A stretch of 64,000 nt of DNA from Pararge aegeria (Eukaryota; Arthropoda; Insecta; Lepidoptera; Nymphalidae), in assembly GCF_905163445.1 (NCBI RefSeq), contig NC_053201.1, positions 13,402,001-13,466,000 of the forward strand, written 5' to 3'. Position 1 is the first letter of the stretch; every line of letters begins with the position of its first letter. Shown in pieces: positions 29,790-39,461 of this stretch. The notes beneath the pieces were generated by a model. The model saw only the letters and a program-made list of their open reading frames with translations, ran no database searches and had not been told where the DNA came from. Made by a program: the position numbers and the translations under genes.

Positions 29790-32700
29790 ATGATGTCTGA
29801 TGACGAGCCCGGCACTCCACCTGGTACACTTCGAAGGCACAAGCGTAAAACTAAGAAAACAAAGAATAGGCGGAGAAGCCCATCATCATCAAGTTCAAGT
29901 GATGAGGCGGTACCTAGGAAGATACGTAAGCGCGCAAACAAACTTTCTACTAAAGATATTCTAAAGTTGGTTAAGCATGTTTCAAAAGATCCTTCCAAAA
30001 ACTCCTGGAATAACAACAATTTTAATAATGTTATTCCGGAGTTTGATCCGTCGAACAGAACTCAAACTATCGAATGCTGGTTGCGAAAGGTTAATGAATG
30101 TGCTGTTATATATGGATGGGATAAGAAACAAACTGTCCACTTTTCTTTACAAAAGTTAGTTGGGCTAGCAAAAAAATGGTTTGAAGCATTATCAACAGTT
30201 GTCTTTACTTGGGATGAGTGGCAGGTTAAACTCAAGAAGGCTTTCCCTAGTGAAGAAAATTATGGACGTCTCTTAGAAGAAATGTTAAATCGTACTTCAC
30301 GTAGTGATGAAAGTCTTCGTGAATATTTTTATGATAAGATAGGATTGTTAAATAGATGTGAAATTATTGGTAGAAAGGCTGTTGATTGTATTGTATACGG
30401 TATTAGCGACCGTTCAATTAGAAATGGGGCGCAGGCGCAAAATAGTTCGGAGCCCGAAGATTTACTTAATTTTCTTGCTTCTCAAAGACATCAACAATTG
30501 CTTACTAGTAAATCACGTGAGCATACGACTCAAAAGTCAAGCTCTGGCAATCCCGGTGCAAATTCTAACGGTGCTAACAGTTCAATAACTTGCTACAATT
30601 GTCGATCTAAGGGGCATCCTTATTTTCGGTGCACCAAGCCCATACTTAAATGCAAACGATGCAATCGGATAGGGCACGATAATGACGGATGCAAATTAGA
30701 ACCCTTTGTTTCTGCAAATTCAAAATCTAACCAGGCAGGGAATACAGCGGAAAAAAATACTTTAAAAATTGATTGTTACAATGAAAGCAATGCCAAATTC
30801 TTTAAATCAGTTTTAATCAATGACAGGACTTTTAAAGCATATGTTGACTTTGGTAGTGAGTGTACACTTTTACGGAAAACCGATGCTGAAGTACTTAATT
30901 TAGTTAAGAATTTTGATAATGTTCCAGTAGTTAAGGGTTTCGGACAGTCATCAGTGATACCTCTGTACAAGACAACTGTGTCCGCTAGGATCGATGAAAT
31001 CGAATCAGATATTGAAGCCTTAGTTGTAGACGACGTTTATATGCAGACATCGCTTATCATTGGACAGAATTTTACTGAATTACCGTTTATTACCGTTTTA
31101 AAAGATAGCTCTACACTAACATTTTATAAAAGCCCAAGCCTAGCTCTTTCTGAAGACCCAAAAGGTATTTTAAAGCTATACATTACGAATAGAATTCAAG
31201 TCTCGAAAACAAGTTTTGTCCCCGTTCATTCAGGCTGTGACTTCACGGGAGATGTGTTCATTAAAGGTTACAGCGCTGTGGAAATAGGAAAAGAGTTTCA
31301 CTTATTACAGGGTGCTTTTAGTATTTCTAATGGTAAAGGAGTAGTTATTGTAACAAATTTGTCACCTTCTCCAGTAACCCTAGAACCTAACGTTTTAATA
31401 GCTAGATCAATTCCGTTTAATGAACAAAAAGTAAGTCAGATAAGTCGAATAGTAAAAGATTCCTCTACTATGGAACCCCTTAATAAAGACGACATTCAAA
31501 CTGGACCAGGACTAGATAGTGACCAAATTGATAGATTGTATTTGTTATTACAAAATTACCGCGATTGTTTTGCTACAAAACTTAATGAAATAGGTTGCAC
31601 GGTTGATGTAGAAATGAAGATTGACTTAGCTGATAATAAGCCAATTATTTACCGGCCATATCGGTTGTCTCACCATGAACGCGAACAAGTTAGAGAAACT
31701 ATTGACGAATTGCTTCTAAACGATATTATTCAGGAATCGAAATCAGACTACGCCAGCCCGATTCTAATGGTTAAAAAGAAAACTGGCGAGCAGCGATTAT
31801 GCGTTGATTTTCGAGCCCTGAATAATAAGACTATTAAAGATCGTTTTCCGTTGCCACTTATTGAAGATCAAATCTCAAATCTCAGTGGCAATTGTTTCTT
31901 CACAACCCTGGATCTCGCTTCGGGGTATTATCAAATCCCCATGGCTAAAGAAAGCCAACATCTGACTGGTTTCGTTACACCCGATGGGCATTTTGAGTTC
32001 AAAAGGATGCCTTTCGGTCTAGCAAATGCCCCAGCCGTGTTTCAGAGAATGATTAACAAAATACTCGGAAACAGGCGGTTTGAATACGCGTTAGCTTATT
32101 TAGATGACGTTTTAATTCCGTCAAAGAGCATAGATGAGATGTTTACAAGGCTAGAGGACGTATTAATACTTTTTAGGCAATATGGCTTGACGCTAAAACT
32201 AACCAAATGTCGATTCTTCGATAATACTGTCAGCTATCTTGGGTATGAAATCTCTCCACACGGCATTCAGCCGAGTGAAGCTAAAATTTTAGCGGTCAAG
32301 GAGTTTCCAAAACCACAAAATGTCCATGAAGTCCGCCAATTTTTAGGGTTGACTGGTTATTTCAGGAAATTCATTAAGGGTTACGGAGAGGTAGCCCGTC
32401 CGTTAACATCTTTGTTAAAAAAAGACTCTGTTTGGAAATGGTCTAATACGGAAGACCAGGCGTTTTTAATTCTAATAGAAAGACTAGCCAATCGTCCTGT
32501 TTTAGCTCTTTATGACCCCACCCTTGAAACAGAACTTCACACTGACGCCAGCTCATTAGGTGTAGGTGGTATACTTATGCAATGGCAAAAAGATGTTCGG
32601 ATTTTAAAACCTGTAGCTTATTTTAGTCGGCAAACTACTCCTGAAGAAAAGCACCTGCATTCGTACGAGCTGGAAACACTAGCTGTCGTATGCTCTTTAA

Positions 32701-34241
32701 AGAAATTTCGTGTTTATCTGTTAGGCGTTAATTTTAAGGTATATACAGATTGTGCTGCTCTTCGCACTACACTAACCAAAAGGGATTTGGTTCCGCGGAT
32801 AGCGAGGTGGTGGCTGCAAATAAGTGAGTTCACGTTCGATATTGAATATCGACCTGGTGTTCAAATGTCGCACGTTGATGCACTAAGCAGAAACACTCGA
32901 TTGTGTGCGGAACCAGATAATAGCCCCTCAGTTGGCGTGTATTCCATAGGGAAAGAGAACTGGCTTTTATCATTACAATTAGCAGACCCCGAAATATCCC
33001 GTATAGTTAAAATTCTTAAGCCCAACGACGACCAAGAAAGCAGAGACATTCGTAAAAATTATGTTATAAAAGACCATACCGTGTATAAAAAGATAGATGA
33101 TAGGTTATGTCTAGTTGTTCCGCGAAGTGCTCGTTGGCAAATATGTCGGGCCAACCACGATGAAATTGGCCATCTTGGGTATGCAAAAACGCTGGAAAGA
33201 ATACAACATTTATACTGGTTCTCTAAACTAAGAAAATTCGTTAAAAAGTATGTTGCGGCGTGTTTGGAATGCGCTTATAATAAAGATAACTCGTCAAAAC
33301 AAAAGGCGGGTCATTTGTATCCAATAGAAAAAATACAAATACCATTTCACACTATTCATATGGATCACCTTGGACCTTTTGTTAGGAGTAAAAACGGTAA
33401 CACCCACATTTTGACTGTAGTAGACGCTTTTACTAAATATGTTTTCGTAAGGGCGGTTAAAGATTTGAAAACTAAAACCACGGTTAATGTCTTAGAGAAA
33501 ATATTTTATGACTTCGGTGTTCCGGCTAGGCTTGTGTCTGACCGGGGTACTACTTTTACATCAACAGCTTTTCAAACCTTTTGTAATGTACTCGGTATTA
33601 AGCATATTTTGAACGCAGTCTCTTGTCCCAGAGCTAATGGCCAAGCGGAGAGGTTTAATCAAACAATCTTGAACTCATTATCAACACAAAACTTTTCAGG
33701 CCATGAAGGTGATTGGGACAAGTGTCTGGGTAAAATTCAATGGGGTATTAACAATACTGTAAATGCCTCAACACAGAAAACTGCGACAGAAGCTATGTTT
33801 GGTATTAGACTACGCGATGTTTTATCGAATAAGCTCAACACTGAAAATTATTCAAGTTCTAATTTAGAGTTGCAACAAGTCAGAGAGCAAATTGGCAATA
33901 ATATCAAAAAATATCAAGCAAAACAAAAAGAAAAACATGATGCAGATCGAATCCCCGCAGCAAAGTATGATATCGGTGATTTAGTTAAAATTTCTCGTAA
34001 TAATTTTGATAATGATAAGAAAAGTACAAAGCTTCTGTCAAAGTTTGTGGGTCCATACAAAGTCACAGAGGTTTTAGGTAATGACCGATATAGAATAACA
34101 GATGTCCCTGGTTTTAATAAAAAGGGCAAACCTTACAAAACTGTTATTGCGGCTGATAGAATCCGACCTTGGATACATATAAAAGCTTTAGAGTTACATA
34201 GCTCCGACGAGACTAGCTCTGACGATGTGGGTGAAAAGTAA
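29790..34241 (+). CDS. Gag-Pol polyprotein of the Ty3/Gypsy element
   Basis: 1483 codons from the first ATG (29790; the frame is open slightly upstream but without an ATG) to TAA, with no frameshift between gag and pol. A basic serine-rich N-terminus leads to the capsid region (about 75-250). Two CX2CX4HX4C knuckles follow at C268-C301. Protease is near 350-362 with VDFGSECTLL in place of the usual D-T/S-G. RT spans about 615-800 with LDLASGYYQ (D708) and YLDD (D772, D773). RNase H has TDASS (D919), E960, D987 and D1030. Integrase has H1123, H1128, C1158, C1161, then D1192, D1251 and E1287 (35 residues between the last two). A GPY/F module FVGPY is at about 1419. All catalytic positions outside the protease look intact. 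Confidence 0.95.
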   Translation: MMSDDEPGTPPGTLRRHKRKTKKTKNRRRSPSSSSSSDEAVPRKIRKRANKLSTKDILKLVKHVSKDPSKNSWNNNNFNNVIPEFDPSNRTQTIECWLRKVNECAVIYGWDKKQTVHFSLQKLVGLAKKWFEALSTVVFTWDEWQVKLKKAFPSEENYGRLLEEMLNRTSRSDESLREYFYDKIGLLNRCEIIGRKAVDCIVYGISDRSIRNGAQAQNSSEPEDLLNFLASQRHQQLLTSKSREHTTQKSSSGNPGANSNGANSSITCYNCRSKGHPYFRCTKPILKCKRCNRIGHDNDGCKLEPFVSANSKSNQAGNTAEKNTLKIDCYNESNAKFFKSVLINDRTFKAYVDFGSECTLLRKTDAEVLNLVKNFDNVPVVKGFGQSSVIPLYKTTVSARIDEIESDIEALVVDDVYMQTSLIIGQNFTELPFITVLKDSSTLTFYKSPSLALSEDPKGILKLYITNRIQVSKTSFVPVHSGCDFTGDVFIKGYSAVEIGKEFHLLQGAFSISNGKGVVIVTNLSPSPVTLEPNVLIARSIPFNEQKVSQISRIVKDSSTMEPLNKDDIQTGPGLDSDQIDRLYLLLQNYRDCFATKLNEIGCTVDVEMKIDLADNKPIIYRPYRLSHHEREQVRETIDELLLNDIIQESKSDYASPILMVKKKTGEQRLCVDFRALNNKTIKDRFPLPLIEDQISNLSGNCFFTTLDLASGYYQIPMAKESQHLTGFVTPDGHFEFKRMPFGLANAPAVFQRMINKILGNRRFEYALAYLDDVLIPSKSIDEMFTRLEDVLILFRQYGLTLKLTKCRFFDNTVSYLGYEISPHGIQPSEAKILAVKEFPKPQNVHEVRQFLGLTGYFRKFIKGYGEVARPLTSLLKKDSVWKWSNTEDQAFLILIERLANRPVLALYDPTLETELHTDASSLGVGGILMQWQKDVRILKPVAYFSRQTTPEEKHLHSYELETLAVVCSLKKFRVYLLGVNFKVYTDCAALRTTLTKRDLVPRIARWWLQISEFTFDIEYRPGVQMSHVDALSRNTRLCAEPDNSPSVGVYSIGKENWLLSLQLADPEISRIVKILKPNDDQESRDIRKNYVIKDHTVYKKIDDRLCLVVPRSARWQICRANHDEIGHLGYAKTLERIQHLYWFSKLRKFVKKYVAACLECAYNKDNSSKQKAGHLYPIEKIQIPFHTIHMDHLGPFVRSKNGNTHILTVVDAFTKYVFVRAVKDLKTKTTVNVLEKIFYDFGVPARLVSDRGTTFTSTAFQTFCNVLGIKHILNAVSCPRANGQAERFNQTILNSLSTQNFSGHEGDWDKCLGKIQWGINNTVNASTQKTATEAMFGIRLRDVLSNKLNTENYSSSNLELQQVREQIGNNIKKYQAKQKEKHDADRIPAAKYDIGDLVKISRNNFDNDKKSTKLLSKFVGPYKVTEVLGNDRYRITDVPGFNKKGKPYKTVIAADRIRPWIHIKALELHSSDETSSDDVGEK

Positions 34242-34401
34242 CTTTCAGCTTTTTATTTAATGAATAAATTATAATTATTTTGATATTTAATGAATAAATT
34301 ATAAGATTGTAATCTTCTAGTAAAATATAAAGTAATGTTTGGAATTATCATATATGAATTTAAATTTTATAAGTAGTTATGTATGTTATGTGACAAAATG
34401 T

Positions 34402-34457
34402 AAAAAAAAAAAAAAAAAAAAACATATATAATATGTTTTTTTTTTTTTTTTTTTTTT
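34402..34457 (+). repeat. 26-bp perfect A/T hairpin in the element's 3' UTR
   Basis: 21 A, then CATAT, loop ATA, then ATATG and 22 T. All 26 pairs are perfect. It lies between the gag-pol stop and the 3' LTR, so it would be in every genomic RNA. Homopolymer length may be uncertain because of sequencing. Confidence 0.8.
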
Positions 34458-34524
34458 AAATATTTATTCACTATTTATTTATAGTTATGTGTGCCAGGAG
34501 GCAGCACAGTGTCGGATGGCCGAG

Positions 34525-34888
34525 TGTCATGATTTTAAATATATTATTAAGTTTGTCTGGTTTCAAATATATTAAGATGTTATTGTAATTTTAAAATAAT
34601 TAAGTAAGTAGTTTGATTAAAAATATTTGTATATTGACTTTTAAAAATAAAAGGATTTCGTCTGAGTTCGCGTGGTCTGTTCGGTATTCATTCGGGTCAG
34701 TGCTGGGGAGGGGATTTGAGAGACCGAGCGGAGAACGCGATGTTCCAAGTGGCATTATTATTTTTAAGACACTTGGATTGGAACTTCGGAACCGAGAGGT
34801 GGTGTTAAAGAGTATATTAATTTAGCTTGTCTGTAAAGTGAACTCAAATATATATTATTTACTGGTATTGGATACGGCGTTTCATTTT
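34525..34888 (+). repeat. 3' LTR
   Basis: Apparently identical to the 5' LTR over 364 bp, including AATAAA at 34646-34651. A canonical polypurine tract is not directly adjacent; the closest purine-rich stretch is AGGAGGCAG at 34496-34504, about 20 nt upstream. Confidence 0.93.
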
Positions 34889-35143
34889 ACATGCAAAATT
34901 AAAATCACGTGACTCCTGTCACTTTATTAGCTACGCGTCGCGTAGCGTAGCTACTAGCATATGTGTCGGTCTTTCATTTAAAATAGGGTTGTCATAAGTA
35001 AACACCTAAAACGTTTTGAATTCGTTTGTATGAAAAAATTAATATGCTTCTTTGATTTAATATTTTTACAGGGTAATTCCTTATGAAATATACTTATGTA
35101 TCCCTCAACATTGTTTCGTAATTCTGCTACACCTTGTATATGT
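34889..35143 (+). repeat. Family K repeat, right half of the split copy
   Basis: Resumes ACATGCAAAATTAAAATCAC, then GTGACTCCTGTCACTTTATT, TGTCGGTCTTTCATTT, ACAGGGTAATTCCTTATGAA and CTACACCTTGTATA, in register with the other K copies. A further K 3' scrap lies at about 35340-35400. Confidence 0.8.
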
Positions 35144-35176
35144 TAGATATATACCAGATACCTCTAGCCCTGTTAA

Positions 35177-35287
35177 TTTAGTTAAGTTTCGAGATTCGTG
35201 TACAACAGAATCGTCACCATTGTAATTTCATTTTTAATACTCACTATTAATTTCGCGTGTGTTTCGAAGTGAGTATTAAACATGAAA
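35177..35287 (+). repeat. Family M repeat, copy 2, with near-palindrome
   Basis: AGTTAAGTTTCGAGATTCGT and ACAACAGAATCGTCACCATT match copy 1 at 27547. The copy then becomes a 20-bp inverted repeat with one mismatch: 35226-35245 against 35268-35287, loop 22 nt. Confidence 0.65.
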
Positions 35288-35439
35288 AGCATGTTTGTGT
35301 GTTTGTCCTTACTTACTTAGTTACTTAGGATGCATCCTATGCATCCTTTAACATTATTTCGTTGTTCTGTTACACCTTGTATATCTATATCTATACTTAT
35401 AATAGAAAACTATACTTATAATATAAAAACTGTAACTGT

Positions 35440-35880
35440 AAGATTTCTATACATTTAATATATTTTGAAAATTTTGACCGGGGCATGCTTTATAATCGAT
35501 CCAAATATATCGATCGTCCAAAATAAATTTTTATTTCATTTTTGTCCGTCTGTCTGTCTGTCCGGGCATCACGTGAAAACTACTGAACGTATTCAAATAA
35601 AATTTGGTATAGTGGTAGCTGATATTCTGGGTCAACATATAGGCTACTTTTTATCCCGATAAACAATAAGCTTCTCCCAGGAAATGAGATGAAAATTTTT
35701 ATCAATTTTACTTCATAGCTCCCTTAAATTTGAACCGATTTTAATAATTCTATTTTTATTTTAAAGTGTATACTATCAAGCATATATTTTGTAATTTTAA
35801 TGAAGATCGGATAAATATTGTCGGAGATAAAAGACATATAACAGCGAGTCGCAAAGCATATGGGACAGCGATCGAATGCG
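35440..35880 (+). repeat. Probable Helitron-like element, edges unclear
   Basis: Contains TTTGTCCGTCTGTCTGTCTG, ACTACTGAACGTATTCAAAT and GGCTACTTTTTATCCCGATA, motifs typical of the HEL-1 group, immediately upstream of a clear HEL-1 element. No second copy of this exact sequence is present. Confidence 0.35.
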
Positions 35881-35885
35881 TACCA

Positions 35886-36254
35886 TCCTACTTATATTAT
35901 AAATGCGAAAGTTTGTGAGTAAGGATGTATGGATGGATGGATGTATGTATGTATGTATGGATGGATGGATTGACATATTTACAGTAATCATTATTACCTA
36001 CAAAAAAGTCTGTGAGGCTAAATGCCTAATTGTTAGGACACAATAACCGCCTTTTGTTATAATTTGTCAATCAAAACACGGGTACAATCTTAAGATGGTG
36101 ACGTTCCTATCAGATCCAAATAAATAATAATTTCTCTTTAAATTATTCAAATCGGACCTATCGTTTAGACGTTACTACGGGTATAGAAATGCTAAAAGAT
36201 ATTAAATCCGATAATAATCGATTTGATGCAGACGAAGTTGCGCGGGTCAGCTAG
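35886..36254 (+). mobile_element. HEL-1 Helitron-like non-autonomous element
   Basis: Begins TCCTACTTATATTATAAATG, CGAAAGTTTGTGAGTAAGGA, with an internal (ATGTATGG)n-like microsatellite at 35925-35970. Ends GACGAAGTTGCGCGGGTCAG plus CTAG, followed by T. Non-coding. Confidence 0.65.
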
Positions 36255-36334
36255 TGTTAGATATAGACATAGATGTAGCACGACGGTTTAACGTTCTCTT
36301 TAAGGCAATCTACGCAAAACCAATGTAGTAGTAG

Positions 36335-36540
36335 TCAAAGTCAAAGTCAAAGTCAAAAATATCTTTATTCAAGTAGGCCCACAGGTGGCACTTTTGATGC
36401 GTACATAAGAACCACACGGTAGTGAGATGATGGCGATAACCACATTCGTAAACTTAAAACTAAAGCTACGAGGGTTCCAAACGCGTCCTGGTCTAAGAAG
36501 AAGCCCACAACAAACTTAGCCGGGTGTTTTTTTTTTTTGT
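36335..36540 (-). mobile_element. LINE 3' end with (GACTTT)n tail
   Basis: On the minus strand a GTTATCGCCATCATCTCACT region and CCTGTGGGCCTACTTGAATA end in AAAGATATTTTTGACTTTGA and further GACTTT units. A simple-repeat tail of this kind is typical of some insect LINEs. No coding is retained. Confidence 0.5.
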
Positions 36541-36564
36541 TATCACCATCTCACAATGTCATTT

Positions 36565-36695
36565 TAAATTATTGGAAGAAGTAGAAAAGCTTTTCGTTCC
36601 AGAGCTTGTCAAAGGCAGTACTACCGTCATGCCTATTTCTGCCGCTAAGCAGCAGCAGCGCCTTAAAAGCTTAAGCTTAATACTTACGCCTCAGG
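36565..36695 (+). repeat. Family D fragment
   Basis: CCAGAGCTTGTCAAAGGCAG, TGCCGCTAAGCAGCAGCAG and TAATACTTACGCCTCAGG, the central part of family D. Confidence 0.55.
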
Positions 36696-36696
36696 T

Positions 36697-37290
36697 TTAT
36701 TTATTTATTTATTGTTATCAGGTACACAAAACAAGGTAATAACTGAAAGAAGATCTAAATATAAGTAATGACAAGTTTTGTTCTAAGCTACAACCCAAAG
36801 AATGTGTACACAACTTGGAATTAGATTAATCAAAAAGTAAAGATAAAATTAAAGTTGAAACAAAAAACAATATATATTTAACAAGCGGACCCCAGCGCCA
36901 TCTGTCGGGCTGATTTGTGAATCTAAACCATCCAGGGTGCCACCCAAAGGCATACCAAAAAATTCATTTAAATCGGTCCAGCCGTCTAGGAGGAGTTCAG
37001 TGACATACACACGCACACAAGAATTATATATATAAAGATTTGCCTAAAGATTATGTGGAATAGTGCTTAATAATTTGATTTTTAAAAATATTTATCATTT
37101 CGTTAAAAATGTCAATATTACGATTAGTTGATACTAAATCATTATAAAGGCGGCACATGCCAACGATGGGATTGTAAAAGGAAGTATTGATATTTTAGAC
37201 ACTTAGGACAAAGGGTTTAAAAGTTTTTAATCTGGTGTTGAAGGAGACACGGTTGCACTTTGCAGAACTTGTTCTTTGCGAACTGTTCCT
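36697..37290 (-). pseudogene. LINE ORF2 C-terminus and 3' UTR, split by HEL-2
   Basis: The minus strand between 37290 and 37046 encodes, with a stop, SFNTRLKTFKPFVLSV and then YNDLVSTNRNIDIFNEMINI, which resembles the end of Jockey/CR1-type ORF2. The 3' UTR continues to an (ATAAAT)-type tail at 36697. HEL-2 occupies 36880-37045. Dead copy. Confidence 0.5.
36880..37045 (-). mobile_element. HEL-2 Helitron-like element inside a LINE
   Basis: Reverse copy of 25690-25883: AGCGGACCCCAGCGCCATCT, GTCGGGCTGATTTGTGAATC and GAACTCCTCC reversed. On its own strand it ends ...GTCCGCTTG rather than GCTAG, one base off the consensus end. Confidence 0.55.
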
Positions 37291-37308
37291 CTGTTTATAG
37301 GTTTTTCA

Positions 37309-38288
37309 CTTACCACCACATGGGCCATGTGTTTGGCCCGTCAATTATTATTTAAAAAAAAACAACCTTCATCGTAAGTATGATGTGAAACAGAAATAAT
37401 CTCAAAGCTATTACTGAAACTGCGTTCCTGCCAAAAAAATCGCAATAAAACATATAGTGCGGCCCCTGAACTATAAAAAAGGCAAGAGATGTCTTATATG
37501 CAGTGCAAACTGTATACGCATCATCCAATACTGTATTAACACAATGGTTGGTGGTGTTTCTAGAACCCACAACTTCCTGAGATTTTTTATTATCTTGTTG
37601 AAAGCGGAGCCGGATGCTTCCAAGCCTCCTTGTCATTAAGAAATTCATCAATTGTATAGTAACCTCGCTGTAATATATGTGTTTTTACATATTCTTTAAA
37701 CTTATGCATTTAATAATATTTGTTCGTTCTTTGAAATCCGGTATCTTACTTTTGAAATCCGGCGAAAGATTATTTTGTCTATATTAAATGTAATCCGGGT
37801 GTTGTAACTGTGTCAAACCTTTTTTTTATCTTTCTCTGTGGTATATAGTAAAGGTATTCATTTATTCAGCTTCCGCCTTCTTCGGTAATAGATTCAAAGA
37901 TACGTCTGATTATTGATCTTTCATTATTGAAATCATAACCAAAGCGTTTGCTTTGACTACGTTCATTCAGATATAAAATTCGGCGAACTGTTTTTCTATG
38001 TTGCCATTCTTGATATCAATATTAGCAGCTGCGCGTTTTCGTTCACATTAAATTCGCGCTACGTTTTTGTTATTAATATGATTGGTAAGTACGCAATCTC
38101 CAATAGCCTCCTTTCATCCATAACCTTGGCTGTGCGTAAATGTTTCTTGTATTTACGCGGGCAATGGTTTTTATTTTTATGTAAGTTTCCATTCATCCGG
38201 TATAGTATGTGAGAGGCCCCTTGGGTAATTTGCAGGAGCCACTTGTATGTTCAAAGAAATAAACACCCGAAGGAACCCACATTTGACT
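37309..38288. other. No supported gene; LINE tail fragment at the start
   Basis: 37309-37365 (CACTTACCACCACATGGGCC, ATGTGTTTGGCCCGTCAATT) is a LINE-like 3' tail. The rest is AT-rich and featureless. A duplicated GAAATCCGG block lies near 37733-37762. ATGATTG|GTAAGT near 38083 is a possible donor but would leave phase 1. Confidence 0.4.
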
Positions 38289-38386
38289 GCCGTGGGTTCG
38301 ATTCCCACAACTGGAAAAATGTTTGCGCGATCAACATGAATGTATTTTCAGTATCTGGGTGTTGGTATTTATTCTATAGGTATTTA

Positions 38387-38417
<31 letters not shown>

Positions 38418-38650
38418 AAAGAAAGTTGTGTTAGTTACACCATTTATGACTCAAGAACTGCTGGACCAATTTTTATATTTGATTTTTAAGATTCCTCTTA
38501 GACCGGAATAGGATAATAAGTATTAAAATATAACTTTCATCAAAAAAAAATGATCCGCGGTACGAAGTTCGCCGGGACAGCTAGTTATTCATAAAAAAAT
38601 ATTTATCAGTTATCTCAGTACCCATAACACAAGCTACGCTTACTTTTCTG
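38289..38650 (+). mobile_element. SINE-A split by a Helitron-like insertion
   Basis: B-box CCGTGGGTTCGATTCCC and the body run to TATTTATATATATT, then the SINE resumes at TATTCATAAAAAAATATTTA after 38584 and reaches the GCTACGCTTAC block. The A-box half of the head is missing. Confidence 0.7.
38405..38584 (+). mobile_element. Helitron-like insertion in SINE-A
   Basis: After an (AT)n run: GAAAGTTGTGTTAGTTACAC, AAGAACTGCTGGACCAATTT, and an end ACGAAGTTCGCCGGGACAG plus CTAG, followed by T. The host SINE continues directly at T. The 5' boundary is blurred by the (AT)n. Confidence 0.55.
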
Positions 38651-38669
38651 AGCAAGCAAGATCGGCAAG

Positions 38670-38797
38670 ATCTTGGTCGGTAGAGCGGTAACTAGCCACG
38701 GCTAAAGCATACCAGACCAGAGGAAATTCGGAAAAATTTTAATTCCCAAATTGGCCCTGCCGGGAATTGAACCCAGACCAGGGAGGACGTCAAATGC
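38670..38797 (-). mobile_element. SINE-B, head and 5' body
   Basis: On the minus strand: GACGTCCTCCCTGGTCTGGG, TTCAATTCCCGGCAGGGCCA, ATTTGGGAATT and the CTCTGGTCTGGTATG block. Confidence 0.6.
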
Positions 38798-38959
38798 TGA
38801 CTTCCCAAAATGTTCAGTTTTCCAATGTAAACTATACCAAAAAATCTCTGCAACCCCGTGCTGTTTATATGAAAGACAAAACGACAAACACGCTTTGACA
38901 TTTTTAAATTAATAAAATAGTACACAGGTTTGATTCTACACAAAAAAAAATATCATATC

Positions 38960-39256
38960 AACCAATTATTGACCCACCATTAGTCTCGGGTTTCCTCTTA
39001 GAATAGAGATAGGTTGAGATCGCAGTCAACCACGCTTGCTAAATGCGCATCGGTGGACTCCACACGCCTTTGAGAACATCACGGAGAATTATAAGACATG
39101 TAGATTTCCTCACGATGTTTTCCGTTACCGTTAAAGCATTAATTATATTATATTAATTGATTAAAACCTCGAATAAGTTATAAGAGTTAGAGACGCTTGC
39201 CGGGGTTCGGATTTGGCTCCCGAAAGTGAAGCCGAAGTCTTAAACACTGCTTCTTG
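38960..39256 (-). mobile_element. SINE-C
   Basis: On the minus strand the head region has GGTTCG-rich GAGCCAAATCCGAACCCCGG, then AAACATCGTGAGGAAATCTA, a GGCGTGTGGAGTCCACCGAT block and a decayed 3' part. Confidence 0.6.
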
Positions 39257-39461
39257 ATATCTAGGTGAAATTAGTGATATAACGTAATACTACATCAACA
39301 ACTATATCGGGTCAGGGCACGAGGCTTCGGCGCCGCACGGCATCAAAATGTCACTCATCCAGTAATCACATGATTACGTCGCAATTACATCATCGCGAAA
39401 AATATTGTTAATTGCTGGAGCGCCGTGGAATAACTAATGGAATAACTAATACTTGTTCGAT

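Larger units (their letters stand above)
28401..34888 (+). mobile_element. Complete Ty3/Gypsy LTR retrotransposon
   Basis: 6.49 kb. Two LTRs of 364 bp appear identical by eye. The element is flanked by ACATG at 28396-28400 and 34889-34893 (5 bp, or 4 bp CATG if the final A belongs to the LTR). Layout: LTR, primer-binding site, 1-kb leader, one gag-pol frame, short 3' UTR, LTR. There is no env. Domain order protease-RT-RNase H-integrase puts it in Ty3/Gypsy (Metaviridae). A tRNA-Leu-like primer site and the RT sequence suggest the Mdg3/Micropia-like group, from memory only. Identical LTRs plus an intact frame indicate a recent insertion. Confidence 0.95.

Noticed and set aside
34242..34524. 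An env gene in the LTR element
   Set aside because: Only 283 bp remain between the gag-pol stop and the 3' LTR, filled by AT-rich sequence and the A/T hairpin; no open frame.
38082..38089. Additional first exon ATGATTG|GTAAGT
   Set aside because: Leaves phase 1, encodes two residues, and no Inr/DPE pair is found upstream.
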